Source: Oscheius sp. JU75
Taxonomy: Eukaryota > Nematoda > Chromadorea > Rhabditida > Rhabditidae
Direction: 5' to 3'
Assembly (NCBI GenBank): GCA_037178855.1
Contig: JASJZC010000007.1
Span: forward strand, 7,874,001 to 7,938,000
DNA: 64,000 nucleotides
The translations under genes and the position numbers were made by a program. Below are positions 22,392 to 34,568 of the stretch, in pieces. Position 1 is the stretch's first letter, and each line of letters begins with the position of its first letter. Under the pieces are notes generated by a model, which saw only the letters and a list, made by a program, of their open reading frames with translations, had not been told where the DNA came from and did no database searches.

Positions 22392-25300
22392 TCATAAATG
22401 GGAATGAACAGAGCCGTTTTCGCTCCCGGATGGGGCAGCTTTTCCAATTGAAGAATCGTCGACTTCCATGCTCTCGTCATCATGAGACTTCTTTGTTCTT
22501 TTTCTTTTTCTCTTCCGATTAGATTTTTTCTGCTCGTCAACGCCGTTTTCGAGAGGGAGGGATATGCTATCGCCCTGATTTCATTAATTTCATTTTTCAA
22601 TTAAAAAACCCACTTCTTTGTTGGATCGTCTTCTCTTCTTCTTAATCTTGCTGGTTTCTATGCCAGTTTTCTTAGGAGGAGCCAATGTTATGGCAAGATC
22701 TTTTCTTCCTAGAGGAGCTAGAGATGCTGTTATGGAATTCTGAACCGAAAGTAAGTAAACCATATATTTCTTTTACCGGTGAACACTCTAATTTCTTCGC
22801 AACCTCCTGGAGTCGCTGACTTTCACGCTCTTCAGCACCAGATTCGTAAGCTTTCATCTTCCGTTCCGCATTTCTTTCAACCGTCTCCTTTTCAGCAATC
22901 TTTTTCGCATTCTCCTTTGCTTTTCGGATCTTCTTGCGGGATGTGACCGGAGCTGCTTTGACAGGAAGAGCGGTACAATCCTTCAAATCACAACCGAGAT
23001 GCCACACCCGGATGACAGAGTCACTTCCGCTCGTGGCAATCATTCTGGAAAAAACACAATTCTCAAGATTAATGTTGATTCCTACCCAGATTTCGGATGC
23101 CATGCTACACTATTGATGTAGCGCAGGTGTCCCTTGATTTGCAGCAGGGGCTCCGTCTCATTGATGTTGTAAACGAAGATGCGCCCATCTAAACCAGTTC
23201 TCTTATGGACCGATTTGAATTTTTTCGAACCTGGCGTCCCTGTCGCAAAGTACTCTTCAAAGGGGCCTCCGAAAGCGCAATCAATAATAGCGTCCTTGGA
23301 AGGGAACGTCCGATACGTCCTTACAAGTGATCGCTCAGTAATGTCCCAGAGATGCATGTTCAGTTCGGTGTTGGTCAGGACATATCTGTTTCGATTGGAA
23401 AATGCAAGAAGATAGGTGAAAAGCTCACTTTTCAGAGTTGTGGACGATAAAGTTGTTGACACTGAGGAACTCCCGGACAACGGTATCGTCCGTCTTTGGG
23501 TTCATGCAGTACTTTCGGATTCTGATGTGAAAATTGTTATAATACAAGTTTGTCTCACCTGTTGTGAGTATCAAGGCATAATAAGGCGCCAGACTTTAGA
23601 CTATGTATTCTCTTCAGTCTCAGTCCTTCCCAATTGCATACATTTGGCGGATTTTCTTTCTCGATGGAGTCGGTCACGTCCTAAAAAAAAGTATAGATAG
23701 AAATACAGTCAATGTCTGAAAACGGAAACAAAACACTTACAAATACTTGGAAATGTCCGTTCTCGTCAGCTACGGCCAGTTTGTACGATCCCCAGCTAAA
23801 GCAGAGTGTCGAATAGTCAATGTTCGGAGTGTCGCGACTTTGACTCATTCTTTTGATGATTGTACGATGGATCTTTCCGGTTTCAGTTTCATATACAGTT
23901 ACTTTCAACGGCTACAAATGTTTTCTTGAATACAGAACAAACTTTGCCTACCTCCAAGTTGATTCTCGTCGAACCACAAATCGCCACAAGTTTGCTGTCC
24001 CAGCTCCATGACATGTCAGTCACTCTCATAGATTTGTAGTTTGGTTTCGGTTTGAAGTTTCTCAGATGCTCAAGGGTGCCAGTTTTCTTAGCACACTGAA
24101 AATGGCTTTTTATAAACAGACAAAGCTGAACGAACTTTGTATAGACTTATGTGTCTTGTTGTGGAAGCGGCAATGAAATACTTTCCATTTGGCGAGAACT
24201 CACTTCGGAGGACCTCATGAGTCAGTATTTTCTGAACTTAGGCTTATTTTGAACCAATGCATAAGTCACCTGTCCGTCATGAATCTCGTTCTTGTTCTTC
24301 TCACAAACATGATCCCTCAAGATGTTTTCGGCGGTGTCATTTGAATTGACTTTGGTAATCATATGGTGTGGGCAGTGTTCTATTTGATGTTTGACAGCTA
24401 AATGATTGCCTGTTATTGTGCACTTTTCTCCAATCGAACCTTTACTAAAAAGGTCATCCAACCGGGACTCTTGAAGCATAAAATTGGAGGGGAGGACAGC
24501 TTCTACACTCCGTGCCACTTGATCAAAATAGCCAGGAGTCCTGAAAATGTAAGTTCACGAATAAACAATTAAGGTCCCCGCCATCCCGACTGCCGCGTCA
24601 ATTTGTTTTGCTATCCACCCGCTCTATATTTACCACCTAAACACACACCTATATGTGATCATTACTGGAGCCTTTTTCAAACGGTCGGGATGAAGAAATG
24701 GTAGCGTTCGGAGCTCTCTGAATTCCCGACATTTGTGATAACGGCTGTGTTCTTCTCGCATCAGCTGAATGCATTCGATCTTCTGAATAAAAGGTTATTA
24801 AAGGAATAAAGTGTTCGTACCTGTCCCTCGTCAAGAAGTCCAAGTATTTTATGAAGTACCAGTTCCCGTCTGGCACCTTCATATTGCCTTGTATCAATAA
24901 ATACAGAAGATTTGTCTAAATAGCTTAGAGCCTCTTTCCAGTTACCTATAGTAATAAAGTATTCTTTCAAAAAGCTTAGCATACCAGTTTTTATACATTT
25001 TCGTATTTGTGAGGCATAGGTGTGTTCTATTTTACAGCCGGTCTCTTCCACCAGGGCATTGACAGCTTCCCTACAAAAGTGAACACCTCAGCTGATAACA
25101 GAAAATTGATTACCTGAGACCGAGCTCCTTAAGATGTTGTGCGATGACGCGGACCTGATTGAGCTGTTCCTCATTGAGGTCCTTTTGTCCGGTGAAGGCA
25201 GAATATGGCGATTTGACTTCGGTGACCGAGGGCACAGTGGCACCATTCTGAGAAGTCGGCTTTTCTTGGAGCTGAACAGGCAACATAGCACAACAAAGGG

Positions 25301-26191
25301 GGTAGGTGGGACACTTTATTGATGATAGGTGGTACGGTGTGCTTGCTTCACGCATGGAAAGAATCAGCTGTTTTAAAAGGGCGCCAGGGTTAAAAGGAGA
25401 AGAGACTGGTTCCTCTTTCTCTTCCTGCCCCTTTTTTGCCAATTGATTCACACGGCACTAGAACAATTAAATCAAGCTTTGTTACCTTCTGAGTAGATTC
25501 CTTGAGGCGTTCGGCGACGGACTGGGAGCATGTACTTAACTGTTTTATGCTGCCCATCCTATAAAAGTTTATTTTGAAGGAGGACCTCGGGGCAAGGCAA
25601 CTAGTCAACAACCTCCTTAGCGATTCGTTTCACTATCTGATGACAATTTGGAAACAAATACAGAGCGAGAGACTTAACGAACAGAGACAGAGGTATCTGA
25701 TCGAGAATCGAGCCGCCGAAAGAACAACAAGTGATGCAGCATCCCCAGAGTAAGTGGCTCGGGATCGCATGTGGGGACAGGTGACTAGAGCCAGAGCCGA
25801 TAGAATCAGAGACTCACCTGGCCTTCTTCGCTTCAGGACTACCGTCGGGCGACGGCGCTCGATGTTTCAGGGTCGACACTTTGGTGTCTTGGCCCTATAA
25901 TCCTTTATTCAGCATAAGATGTACTGCGCCACAGCTGAAGACTGACAGCGCTGTGTTAGATCTGTGAGGGCTGTGGCGGCCGTATTGGAGCAGGCAGAGG
26001 AACGAGAGCGAGAGACCGCGCCGACAGCGGGAGTCATGCGGCCGCCAAGCGATGGAGATAGCGCTAGACGCATGGAGGGACCGAGACCACCAACAAAGAC
26101 ATACCTCGAGGGTAGGAAACAGCTGATTGCCTTGTGACGAACTTTCAACTTGGGCTTTTTCCTGATCTTGACCACTTTTCACGACCAGCAT
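22392..26191 (-). CDS. WDR26/GID7-like LisH-CTLH-WD40 protein
   Basis: Homologue of WDR26, a substrate-recruiting or scaffold subunit of the GID/CTLH E3 ubiquitin ligase. The CTLH-N region is clear at about 25160-24830: RVIAQHLKELGL, ALVEETGC, then TGNWKEALSYLDKSSVFI. WD repeats follow, among them LRSEFSPNGKYFIAASTTRHISLY, MHLWDITERSLVRTYRTF and GHLRYINSVAWHPKSGMIATSGSDSVIRVW. Proposed N-terminal exons begin at ATG 26191 (MLVVKSGQDQEK) and splice in phase into GQDTKVSTLKHRAPSPDGSPEAKKAR, then MGSIKQ; the protein could instead start at ATG 25557. After the propeller a long Lys/Arg-rich tail (KIKKRRRRS, RKRKRKRTKK) ends at 22392; typical WDR26 stops right after the last WD repeat. The tail suggests nuclear localisation. 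Confidence 0.82.
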
Positions 26192-26335
26192 TGATATCTG
26201 GAGCTGATCATACGCCCCCAACTGTCCGCGGCAGTCTCAGATCAGACTTCTGTAAACTACCGCAAATTGACTGAACTTTTAGACAAACGGACGAGAGAGG
26301 TTTTTCATATTTGAATCATTAACTACTCTCAATCC

Positions 26336-27517
26336 ATGGAAACGCCGCCCGAACGGGACAACGACCCAATGAAAAATGGCGGAGGCATTGAGATGGCAGC
26401 AGACGTTATCAGGAATCTTTTACCTATGGAGGTTCAAGAAACTTATGAAGGTAGCAGAAACAATAAAAAGAGCCACCTGGGTGGGAAAAGGATGATTATC
26501 GTGACGAATCTCAAGTCACCATGTAAGGATTTTCAACGTCACACACAGGAGACAAACACAAACAGAACAGAAAAGATCGATATGGTTGAGGTCTCAGAAA
26601 GGGAAGGTACTGAAACCTAGGCTGCTGGATTGGGTGGTAAAGTCACATAATGAGGTCGGGTCAACGAGTCATGCGGTCAGAGTCTTGTTGTGTGTTGCGC
26701 GACGATTCGGCAGTCCGATATGTTAATGGAGCCCAGAGGGCCCAATATAAACAGAGAAAGAGAAGAGGAGAGCAACTGTTCACTGAACCAGAATCCTATT
26801 GACAGCCATTGGAGGGCACGGTAGACAGGTGTATATAAGAAAAAGGAGCATGAAATTTGATCAATGATTTCTGCCGAGACATGGCTCTCTCTCTCAGGCT
26901 GCCCGATGTGCATAACACAGCAGAATGGCCAGCCAGTCTAACGGGGCAAGAGGTTAAATGGCTGGTCCTCCAAGAGGTCCAACATGGTTGGTCAATATCC
27001 TCTCCTCTTCATTGTTAAGAAAAGTGCGCTCACGTAAATTCTATCACTGATTTCTACTTTCTACTGAAATGGACGATTGGGAAACGGGGAGGGGGACAAG
27101 TTTTGTCAGGGAATACTCATTCGCAACAAAGAGAGACACCCCTTCACAAGGGCAAATAACCTCGAGACACGGATGCTGCCTAATAAGGTTATCCGCATAA
27201 TTTGTTCTCAGAAAACCATAAGACGACATACACAGATTACTGTGAGAGAATTTCTCTTCCCGATGTGGGGGGAAGCACTGAGGCGGCAGGCAGTTTCGAC
27301 TGGTTCCTAGAGGGGGCGCTGTCACAGATCGCGTTTCAAAATCGCCGCTACAGTTTACTACTTTTTTATGAAGAATAACATTAGTTTAGGCGCTGATGCG
27401 GCTCAGGCTCGGCGAGTTGAAGAAGGAAGTTGGTCAGGTACGGAACAGTCAACTTATCTGTCAATCTTATCTTCTGCAGAGGGGGACATTGAGTGGAAAA
27501 GAGCGAGGATTCGCTAA
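26336..27517 (+). CDS. Putative microprotein of 66 residues, unknown
   Basis: Three exons (26336-26450, 27390-27437, 27480-27517) keep phase 1 at both junctions and use good signals (GAAG|GTAGCA, GTTTAG|G, CAG|GTACGG, TTCTGCAG|A). The product starts METPPERDNDPMKNGGG, continues with a short amphipathic stretch (MAADVIRNLLP) and ends in charged EEGSWSEGDIEWKRARIR. No signal peptide, membrane segment or known domain. It is divergently arranged with the WDR26 homologue, whose proposed start is 145 bp away, so the two may share a promoter. The first intron is 939 bp. Confidence 0.45.
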
Positions 27518-28846
27518 TTGTTTTTGACACATATATTTACGTTTTTGACACAACTTTTGAGATTCTTTTTCCGTTTTTTTTCCAATTGTTGTTCAAAAAC
27601 ACAAGGATCATCTTGGAGATAGTAGAAAGGTATTAGGGTTGGATACTTATACAGAAGAACAAAATTGAGTAGAGTATACATAGCAAACATTTCAATGCGA
27701 TAAAGGCTGTCATTTCGCCACTCGTGAAGCAATGTCCATACAGAAAAAAAAGGACAGGAAATCAATCAGCAAAGAGGAAAAGATCTCCTGGTACAGATTA
27801 GGAACAAGTGCGGGAAGTCTTTGTAACTCCGGGCACTGGGAAACATATATGTCTTTGGCGAGCAAACACTCCAATGGACCAACACAGACGCTTGCGAGGC
27901 ACAACGTCTGATCATTCAACTTTGTTTCAGGTCATGGTTTTGAAAACATTATAAGCGGATGACTTGACCGGTCAGCTCAGGTAACTGGATGAAGTCTAGT
28001 AGCCCAATCTAATGGATGTGTAACAGAGTGAGAGAGGAAGACAGAGAGGGAATGAGGCTGTGCCAATCCGCTACGCATAGAGGAGGTGGCTACGGGTCCG
28101 GGAAAAACGCCAGCCGTCGATTCGTGTCTGTCTGCCTCCTCTCTTTCTCTCTATTTGTCCATCGTCATCTCGCAATATATTTAATAGTCTTTGCTAAAAT
28201 CCTAAAAAGGTTGAAAAGTTTAAGATGAATAAAAGACGAGTGACACGGCAACTTTAAAAACAGAAAACATGAGTCATCTTGTGAAAAATCTTCAATCTCA
28301 GCACTTGTTTTGGCCACGTGGTTATTCGAATCAGTATGCAAAGGGGAGCTTGTACGAATATGAAAAGGGATGTGTACGACACAGGGAATACGCAATAGTG
28401 AATCATTAGCAGCTGCAAAGTTTGGGCAAATACGAATGCCCAAAAAAGATGGACAATCATGCCAAGTAGGGAAACAAAGCACTGCGCCTAGGGTCCACAT
28501 CAAGGTTACTACCGCGTGACATGTCCCCCAGAAACTGAACCGGTCACAACACGAGGAAGACTGAATGAGAGAGAGAGAGAGAGAGAAAGGACGCAGCCCA
28601 GATCCGACTGGTCATTTGCCTAATCTAATAAACCATGTTGGGGTGGAGAATTATGGGAGAGAGAAGGAGGCGGCAATTAGAGAAGCCAAGAACTACGTTA
28701 CAGCGAAAGCGTAATGATAGGGTCAACTAGACATCGATCCGTATTTTCCGTGTCATAAAATTTTAAGGTTGCAAATGAGAGGGTCTCTACCTCTATTTCT
28801 CTGCTTGACCAGCAAACCATATCGATGACATTTATTCCGGAAATAA
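27518..28846. other. Intergenic, no gene recognised
   Basis: Contains a GA dinucleotide run at about 28568-28588. Open frames on the minus strand (27514-27919, 28165-28503) are hydrophobic and AT-rich without consistent splice sites. Confidence 0.4.
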
Positions 28847-30463
28847 TTACTGCGAGTCATCACGGAGTGTTTTAAGAAATTTCATAAAAGGAGTTCCGCC
28901 GGTACCAGTTCCAGCCGATCCGCCAACTTGACTGAGAATAAACAGCGATACCTGAAAGTTCGTCTAGACTAGTCCAGACTCGTAAATCGATTCTTAGTTG
29001 TGAAAGTTCAAGTGGTTTTGGCTCAAAACTGGTTACCGTCTTGATGTGCTCGCTGCGGAACTTTTTAAGCTCTGCGACTGGCTCGGTCCGTCCAGCTGTG
29101 TCCTCTTTGATCGGGCTGTTCTCCCGCACCCAGACTATAAGATCGGCATGCTGCTTTGGCATGAATTGTAGCTGACTTAACAAAAACTTGTTGTCATCCC
29201 CTAAACATCTACTACCTCCTTTGCCTTTGCTGGGCTGTACCTGAATGCGACACACCCAGAAAGGCATCAATTAGCGGCACAGCTGAACTTTGTGCTGCGC
29301 TGGCTCCATTGTGTTTGAAGGGACCGAGATGTTCCAATCCTAGATAAGTACATCTAATTTCCTCTCTCTTTCTACTCAAACCTTCAAAAGTTAATCCTGA
29401 CTCGTAAATCGATCCTTGGTTGTATCCCCAAAGATAGGGACGCAGAATGTGGTAAAATTCGTGCGGGTTGAGACGTTCCGGAAGTCGCTGAAAGGAAAAG
29501 AAATTGTCATCATTTCGTGACGAGTTTCGTGCAAAGTTTCAACTCACTGGTAGATTAGTCCTTCCTTTCTTCAAGGCTGTTATGATGGACGCGAAGCAAT
29601 CAGACAACAGATTCTCATAGGGGAAGCCTTTTAGAGCACGGCCAACAATGTTAACTATGCTGTAGATCGCCTCACCAAAGTCCTTCTCGATCTGAAAAGC
29701 GAGAGTTATGAAAAAAAGGTGACCAGTCTTGACAACTGAAGCCACAGATTACGACGTATGTAACGGCAAAGGCCTGTTGCTATCGAAAACGGAACAGTTT
29801 CGGCGTTCCTGCGAAAAAACGTCAATATCTGTTTCTTAATCTGTTTCTTAATCCATGATAATCCCTCAGATCAAAAAACTCTTACCTGAGCCGTCAGAGT
29901 GAAGAACCAAACATTGCCCGGTGTCTCCAACGGATTAAATGATATCAGTTCCAGATTTTCCGGTGAAAACCCAATATCCGGATCAATTAGTCTCCAGTTT
30001 GCACAGCAGGTAGTAGGATGACAGACCACAGGAGGCATGCCTGACCTCTCACTCAACGTAATAAATGGTACTCCGAGGCATCTGGGCAAGATTTTCGGGG
30101 CCTGCGAGTCTTTTATGTGAACTTTAATTGGAAATACTTACACTGTCCTTTCCTTTGTACCAAAGGTAAGCGGTAAGAATTGTGCATAAATGGAGGTGTG
30201 CAAGACGTTCTTCCTCATAGGTTTTTAAATGATCGATGGAAATTTCCGGCATTTTCACTACTTGTTGTCTAATTGTGTCGTTATCGATGTAATACTTGAT
30301 ATTCTCTGAAAATTACGCAAAATTAGAAAAACTTTCAAATACCTGCTAGCTCTACCCATGGCTGATAGATCTCTGCCAGGGTTGCTTTGTGACATTCGAC
30401 CAGAAACCCATAGTCTCTGCTAACTTTGTACTTTTGAAGCAGCTCTTCGACATCAAACAGCAT
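28847..30463 (-). CDS. Indoleamine 2,3-dioxygenase (IDO)
   Basis: Haem enzyme that opens the indole ring of tryptophan to N-formylkynurenine. ATG at 30463 opens MLFDVEELLQKYKVSRDYGFL. Recognisable IDO blocks follow: Y-P-W-x-E-L-like YQPWVEL, the central GVPFITLSERSGMPPVV, NGASAAQSSAVPLIDAFLGVSHS at about 29300, QLQFMPKQHADLI, RSEHIKTV (whose His corresponds to the proximal haem ligand) and the terminal GTGGTPFMKFLKTLRD before the stop at 28847. An AATAAA lies about ten bases past the stop. The start is 170 bp after the P450 stop on the same strand, with GTTACAG ending four bases before the ATG, fitting a downstream operon gene. At this level the protein is IDO rather than TDO. Confidence 0.9.
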
Positions 30464-30466
30464 TTT

Positions 30467-30476
30467 CTGTAACGAT
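30467..30476 (-). promoter_or_regulatory. Candidate trans-splice acceptor of the IDO gene
   Basis: On the minus strand ATCGTTACAG lies immediately upstream of AAAATG. With only 170 bp to the preceding P450 stop and no room for a usual promoter, it is a plausible SL2-type acceptor. Confidence 0.45.
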
Positions 30477-30632
30477 GAGTTCAGCTAAGATGACAAGGAG
30501 AAAGGTCAAAAAGGAATGGAACCACCGCGAGAGACAACAAGAGATAAGTTAAGAATCTTTATCAGAGAGCGATGACTATTGTACTCGTAGAACTGATGTG
30601 GAACCGGCTGACAAATGAGCGACTGATAGAGA

Positions 30633-32988
30633 CTAATGTACACGCGGTTTCCAGGATAAGAGGATACTATCGGGCCAAATCGTCCCTGTATCGCGTAATG
30701 AGAGAATAATCTAAAAAAAGTTCTATAGCTGATAGAAATATCAAAATGTAACCTTTTCCTCTTGAACTGGAACTGGTTTATACTGGCGCAAGAGATGATA
30801 CAATGTGGCTTTGATTTCCAAAAGAGCGAAGCGCATTCCGACACACTGTCTCGGACCTATACCAAATGGCATAAAGGCTCGCTTTTGGACAGGATTGAGT
30901 GAATCGAACCTGAAAACTGTCGTGTTGAGTAAATCAGGGCAACATGTTTTCGAGAGTGACAGCAATCACTGAATTAACCTTTCCGGACGAAAAGTTTCCG
31001 CATCATCTCCCCAAATTTCGGTGTTATGATGAACTGTCCATGGGTCAACTATGATAAAGACTCCTTCTTTTATGGTAAGACCACCAGTTTTAATTGTTTC
31101 CATGCAGCGACGATGCTGTAGTCTGTAAATGTCTTTTAATATGCGTCTGAAGTAACTCACGGCGATGCATGTGGGAAAAGCCTTAATGTTTCCAAAATGC
31201 AACAATTGAGGTAGTGCAAAGAAAGAATTGAATCGTAGGAGCCGTCTAAACTGTTGTCTAGCTCCGTAAGCAGCTTTTCCTGAAACTTGAACGTCTTGAA
31301 TGAGTTAAGATAGTGAGATCTAGTTAATTTCTTTAAACGACAAGAGTGTAGTAGTGTAATTCCCGAATGTGTTTTGACGTTATTGCAAATGTTGCAAGCC
31401 CTGATGAAGCTCTGATAACGATCAGAAAAGATATACAAAGAGTGTTCCTATCTTCTCAAGAACTTCGTAGAATAATGTAGAACAGATGACCAAGAAGTCC
31501 GTACTTACCAGAACGTTCTCCTTGTTAGCCAACATCCAACAACATAGGGCCAGAGTATTTGCAGTAGTGTCAAAACCAGCAATCGAAATAAAGCGACACT
31601 GCGCCTCAATTTCCTGTAACCTTTGGATAGGTGTGGGCTTGCTGGAGAAACCTACGCTTGGAGTCATACACTTCAATACGCGCACCTTACTGACGTCAAC
31701 TCTTCCAGTTCCATTCTCCTCTTTGTAGCCATTCCAAGCCAAAGACTCTGCATTTTTAAAGAACTGCAAAAAGTCGTTTTTCGATTCTCCAGCTAGTCGC
31801 TGTTGACGGTACATGAACAGAATTTGGTTGAACTGTCCTATAGCAGATTCAGATTGTTTTCCCAGCTGACGAATGACGTCAAAGATGGTTAGGCAGCTTT
31901 GAAGAATGTGGGACAACCAAGGAGCACACCCTTGAAGAAAAGGTTAGAGATTGAATAATGGTTACTCACAAGCAAGTGCGTCGAATGACAACGCTGAGGG
32001 TCTGTTACCAAATGCTCTGGTAAAGATGCTATGGTATTTGTTGTTGGCATGAGTTGAAGATGACTGTCCGAAAGCACATCTTGCCAAAACGTCAGAGGTG
32101 TGGTTCTGGAAAACACTAAACAAGGTTGTAGGAAATTATACTGATAAACCAAATTACAGGTCAGAAACTAAATGAAATAGATCACCGTGAAACGGTTATT
32201 TACAAGCCATTTTGATCATGGAGAGTTGAACAAGAAATTTCTGTGACTCAAAGGAACCGTAAACGTAAGTATGCCCTAGCCGAACAAAGTCGTAATGAGC
32301 TAGAAACCTTTTTCAATTTGCTTACTACGCGAATTTGATGAAAATTTAGACTAGCGGTACCTGTGCATTTCAATTGGGGTCTCCTCTTTCAGTTTGATCT
32401 CCAGATAATCCATGAAACTGTTCACAGATTCCAGGATTGTTGGATAGAGCTGAAAATCAATTGTTTTTCATGCTTCCCACACTCTGTTACTTCTTGCATG
32501 TTGCTTGACGAGACAGCTTGACTTGTGATAGAGCGCATTCGCTTCCATCGTTCTCCACGTGCTGCGAACATGTGTACTCCAGAACTTTCAAGCGGATCAG
32601 CATCCAATGGGTTGTTCTGAACAGTTTTCCAACTGCTTATGTTTCACCCATACCATCTTAGCATGAAAATGATCGTAGTGTTTTTGCGAAATACTGTTTA
32701 TCAAATCCACATCGTTTGTTACAATGACGGGATAGCTTCCGTGCATTGCCCCATAAGTCGAACCATACACTTTAGACAAACTTCCGATGTCAAATGGGGC
32801 TGTCGGGGACAAAAATGTTTCCAGATTTCCAAATGGCCAAACACTAGACAGTACGGGGAAGCCACAACACTTCAGCTTCTGTCGTTGCATATAAAATCTG
32901 AAAGAGTTCAAGGTTTATAGATATAAGCTCACCGAAAAACTGACGAAAATACCAAAAAAAGAACGAAAAGTGCAATTCCATAGAGCAT
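30633..32988 (-). CDS. Cytochrome P450 (CYP3/CYP13/CYP25-like)
   Basis: Membrane-anchored microsomal monooxygenase. ATG at 32988 gives the signal anchor [18 protein letters not shown]. Family landmarks run in order: GERWKRMRS (helix C), AGFDTTANT (helix I oxygen-binding), ETLR (helix K ExxR), PERLIQ/RFDSLN-type meander, and the haem loop [22 protein letters not shown] with the ligand Cys. The last exon encodes a short terminal strand before the stop at 30633. About nine introns; total about 500 residues as usual. The haem-loop form and C-helix are most like nematode CYP13/CYP25 proteins. Substrate cannot be told. It is the likely first gene of an operon with IDO. Confidence 0.9.
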
Positions 32989-33039
32989 GTTAGGATTTGG
33001 GGATGACCAGACGAAGGGCAGCTGCTGGACAGCAACAGT

Positions 33040-34568
33040 GGCTGGTCAAAGGACGATGCAACGACGGATTGTTACAGCGAGAGCAAAAGTTCACAATAAA
33101 CAAATTGTTGTCAAAACTGCAGGGAATGTTTCAGTGAAACAAAAATGTTAATGTTCGGCAGGTGCAAAGTGCGCCCTAAACGGCAACAGGCAACCGAAGC
33201 GATCGTCTATAAATCATTGTAAAACACAGATGACGATCGATAGAATCTCTCTAATGATGACTAAAAGTTCAGGTTAAGGCTTTCCGAGCGGTGGGGAGAA
33301 TTGCTGATCAACTTTGACAAACAAAGAAGCTGTAGAAGATTTGTAACTTCCATCGAGGTAATGCCAAATGTATGCTTTCACGATTTTTAGCAGAATTGTT
33401 TTCTGCAGTTGTGGGAAATTGCTGCACCGTACGCGAGCTTGTGAGAATGAGGTATTTGGTCGGCAAAACATAAAGATTCAGCTCTACAAGTTGCCCAAGT
33501 ATCGTAGCGTCAACACAAGTTTTTGCAGTCAAACGTATGCTAAACCTTGTCCGCTTCATTTCAGTAAGCCGTAGAGATAGGTCTGGAGCTATGGATTCTA
33601 CTGTAATGCGAGAGTTCAAAAGATCTCGAATAACAACTACCGTAGATGTTCTCGTTGAAGTGAGCTTTAAGTGTGCCATGGGTAAAAAGTGACCCTAAGG
33701 TTAATGTGAATCACCACACACAATCCCGTTTTCTTGGTTGTCCGGACGACGACTTTTTCCCTGGCCTACAATTCCCACCATTGCCATCGGCTCTTTATAA
33801 CCGCCCCCTCAGGTCCTTAGAGAAACAATACCTGGACTCCAGATATCCTACCCCACACTAAGGTGGCACTCCCACTTGCACCACATTCTCAGCTTCGGGT
33901 TGAATGAGCTATGAGGCCCCTTTTCCTTCGCTCATGTGGCAGCTTCCATAATGAAGAGCTGAAAACCAGGAGGGTTATTGATGAGGTTGATTTTCTCATT
34001 TCTGTATTCAATTATCTTCTTCTCCTCTCTCGGGCTTGGTGCTCCATCTTCTTCACTTGAACCATTTTGCCGCCCCGATTTTTAACCCATCTCCTTGAAC
34101 TCTTTTCGGGAAAGGTCTCAATTCCCTTCAAGAAGCTTTTGAGTATGTGGTTCGCCATCAATTCGGGCGCAGACATGCCTATTGCTGCCACAGAGCAGTG
34201 GATAACGACCGACGTCTTCCGCTTATGCCTGGCAACCTAACGACCACCTAGGTTCTGTTACGTAACAATGTGGCAGTTATAGCTTCACTGCAGTAATAGC
34301 AATACTAGTCTTCTTGTCACTCGGGTTCTACACAAAAAGCACAACCAGTGGTGCGCCTTCCGGTGGTTTCCTCCCTGATTTATTCACAGCCTACTTAATT
34401 ATTTTGTAGGTTCATTAAACGTCATATGAAAGACAAACCTGGCTCATAACCACAAGAGAAAGGGGACAGCCTCCTGCAACTGACGGGTCTGTCGATTCCT
34501 GCTAATTCACCAAAGTCTTTCTCTGCCTTTTGTCCCTATTTTTTAAATATGTAAGCTTTCAGGCAGAC
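33040..34568. other. Region between divergent P450 and VMAT genes
   Basis: About 1.5 kb holding both promoters. A 123-codon minus-strand ORF at 33308-33679 is Thr/Ser-rich; it might be a remnant of a retroelement but I find no catalytic motif. CACCACCT- and CCCCxxC-rich stretches near 33760-33900 are not part of any recognised gene. Confidence 0.35.

Noticed and set aside
33308-33679. 123-codon minus-strand ORF, considered as a BEL/Pao-type retroelement fragment
   Set aside because: No aspartic protease (D-S/T-G) or polymerase motif is present; Thr/Ser richness alone does not support it.
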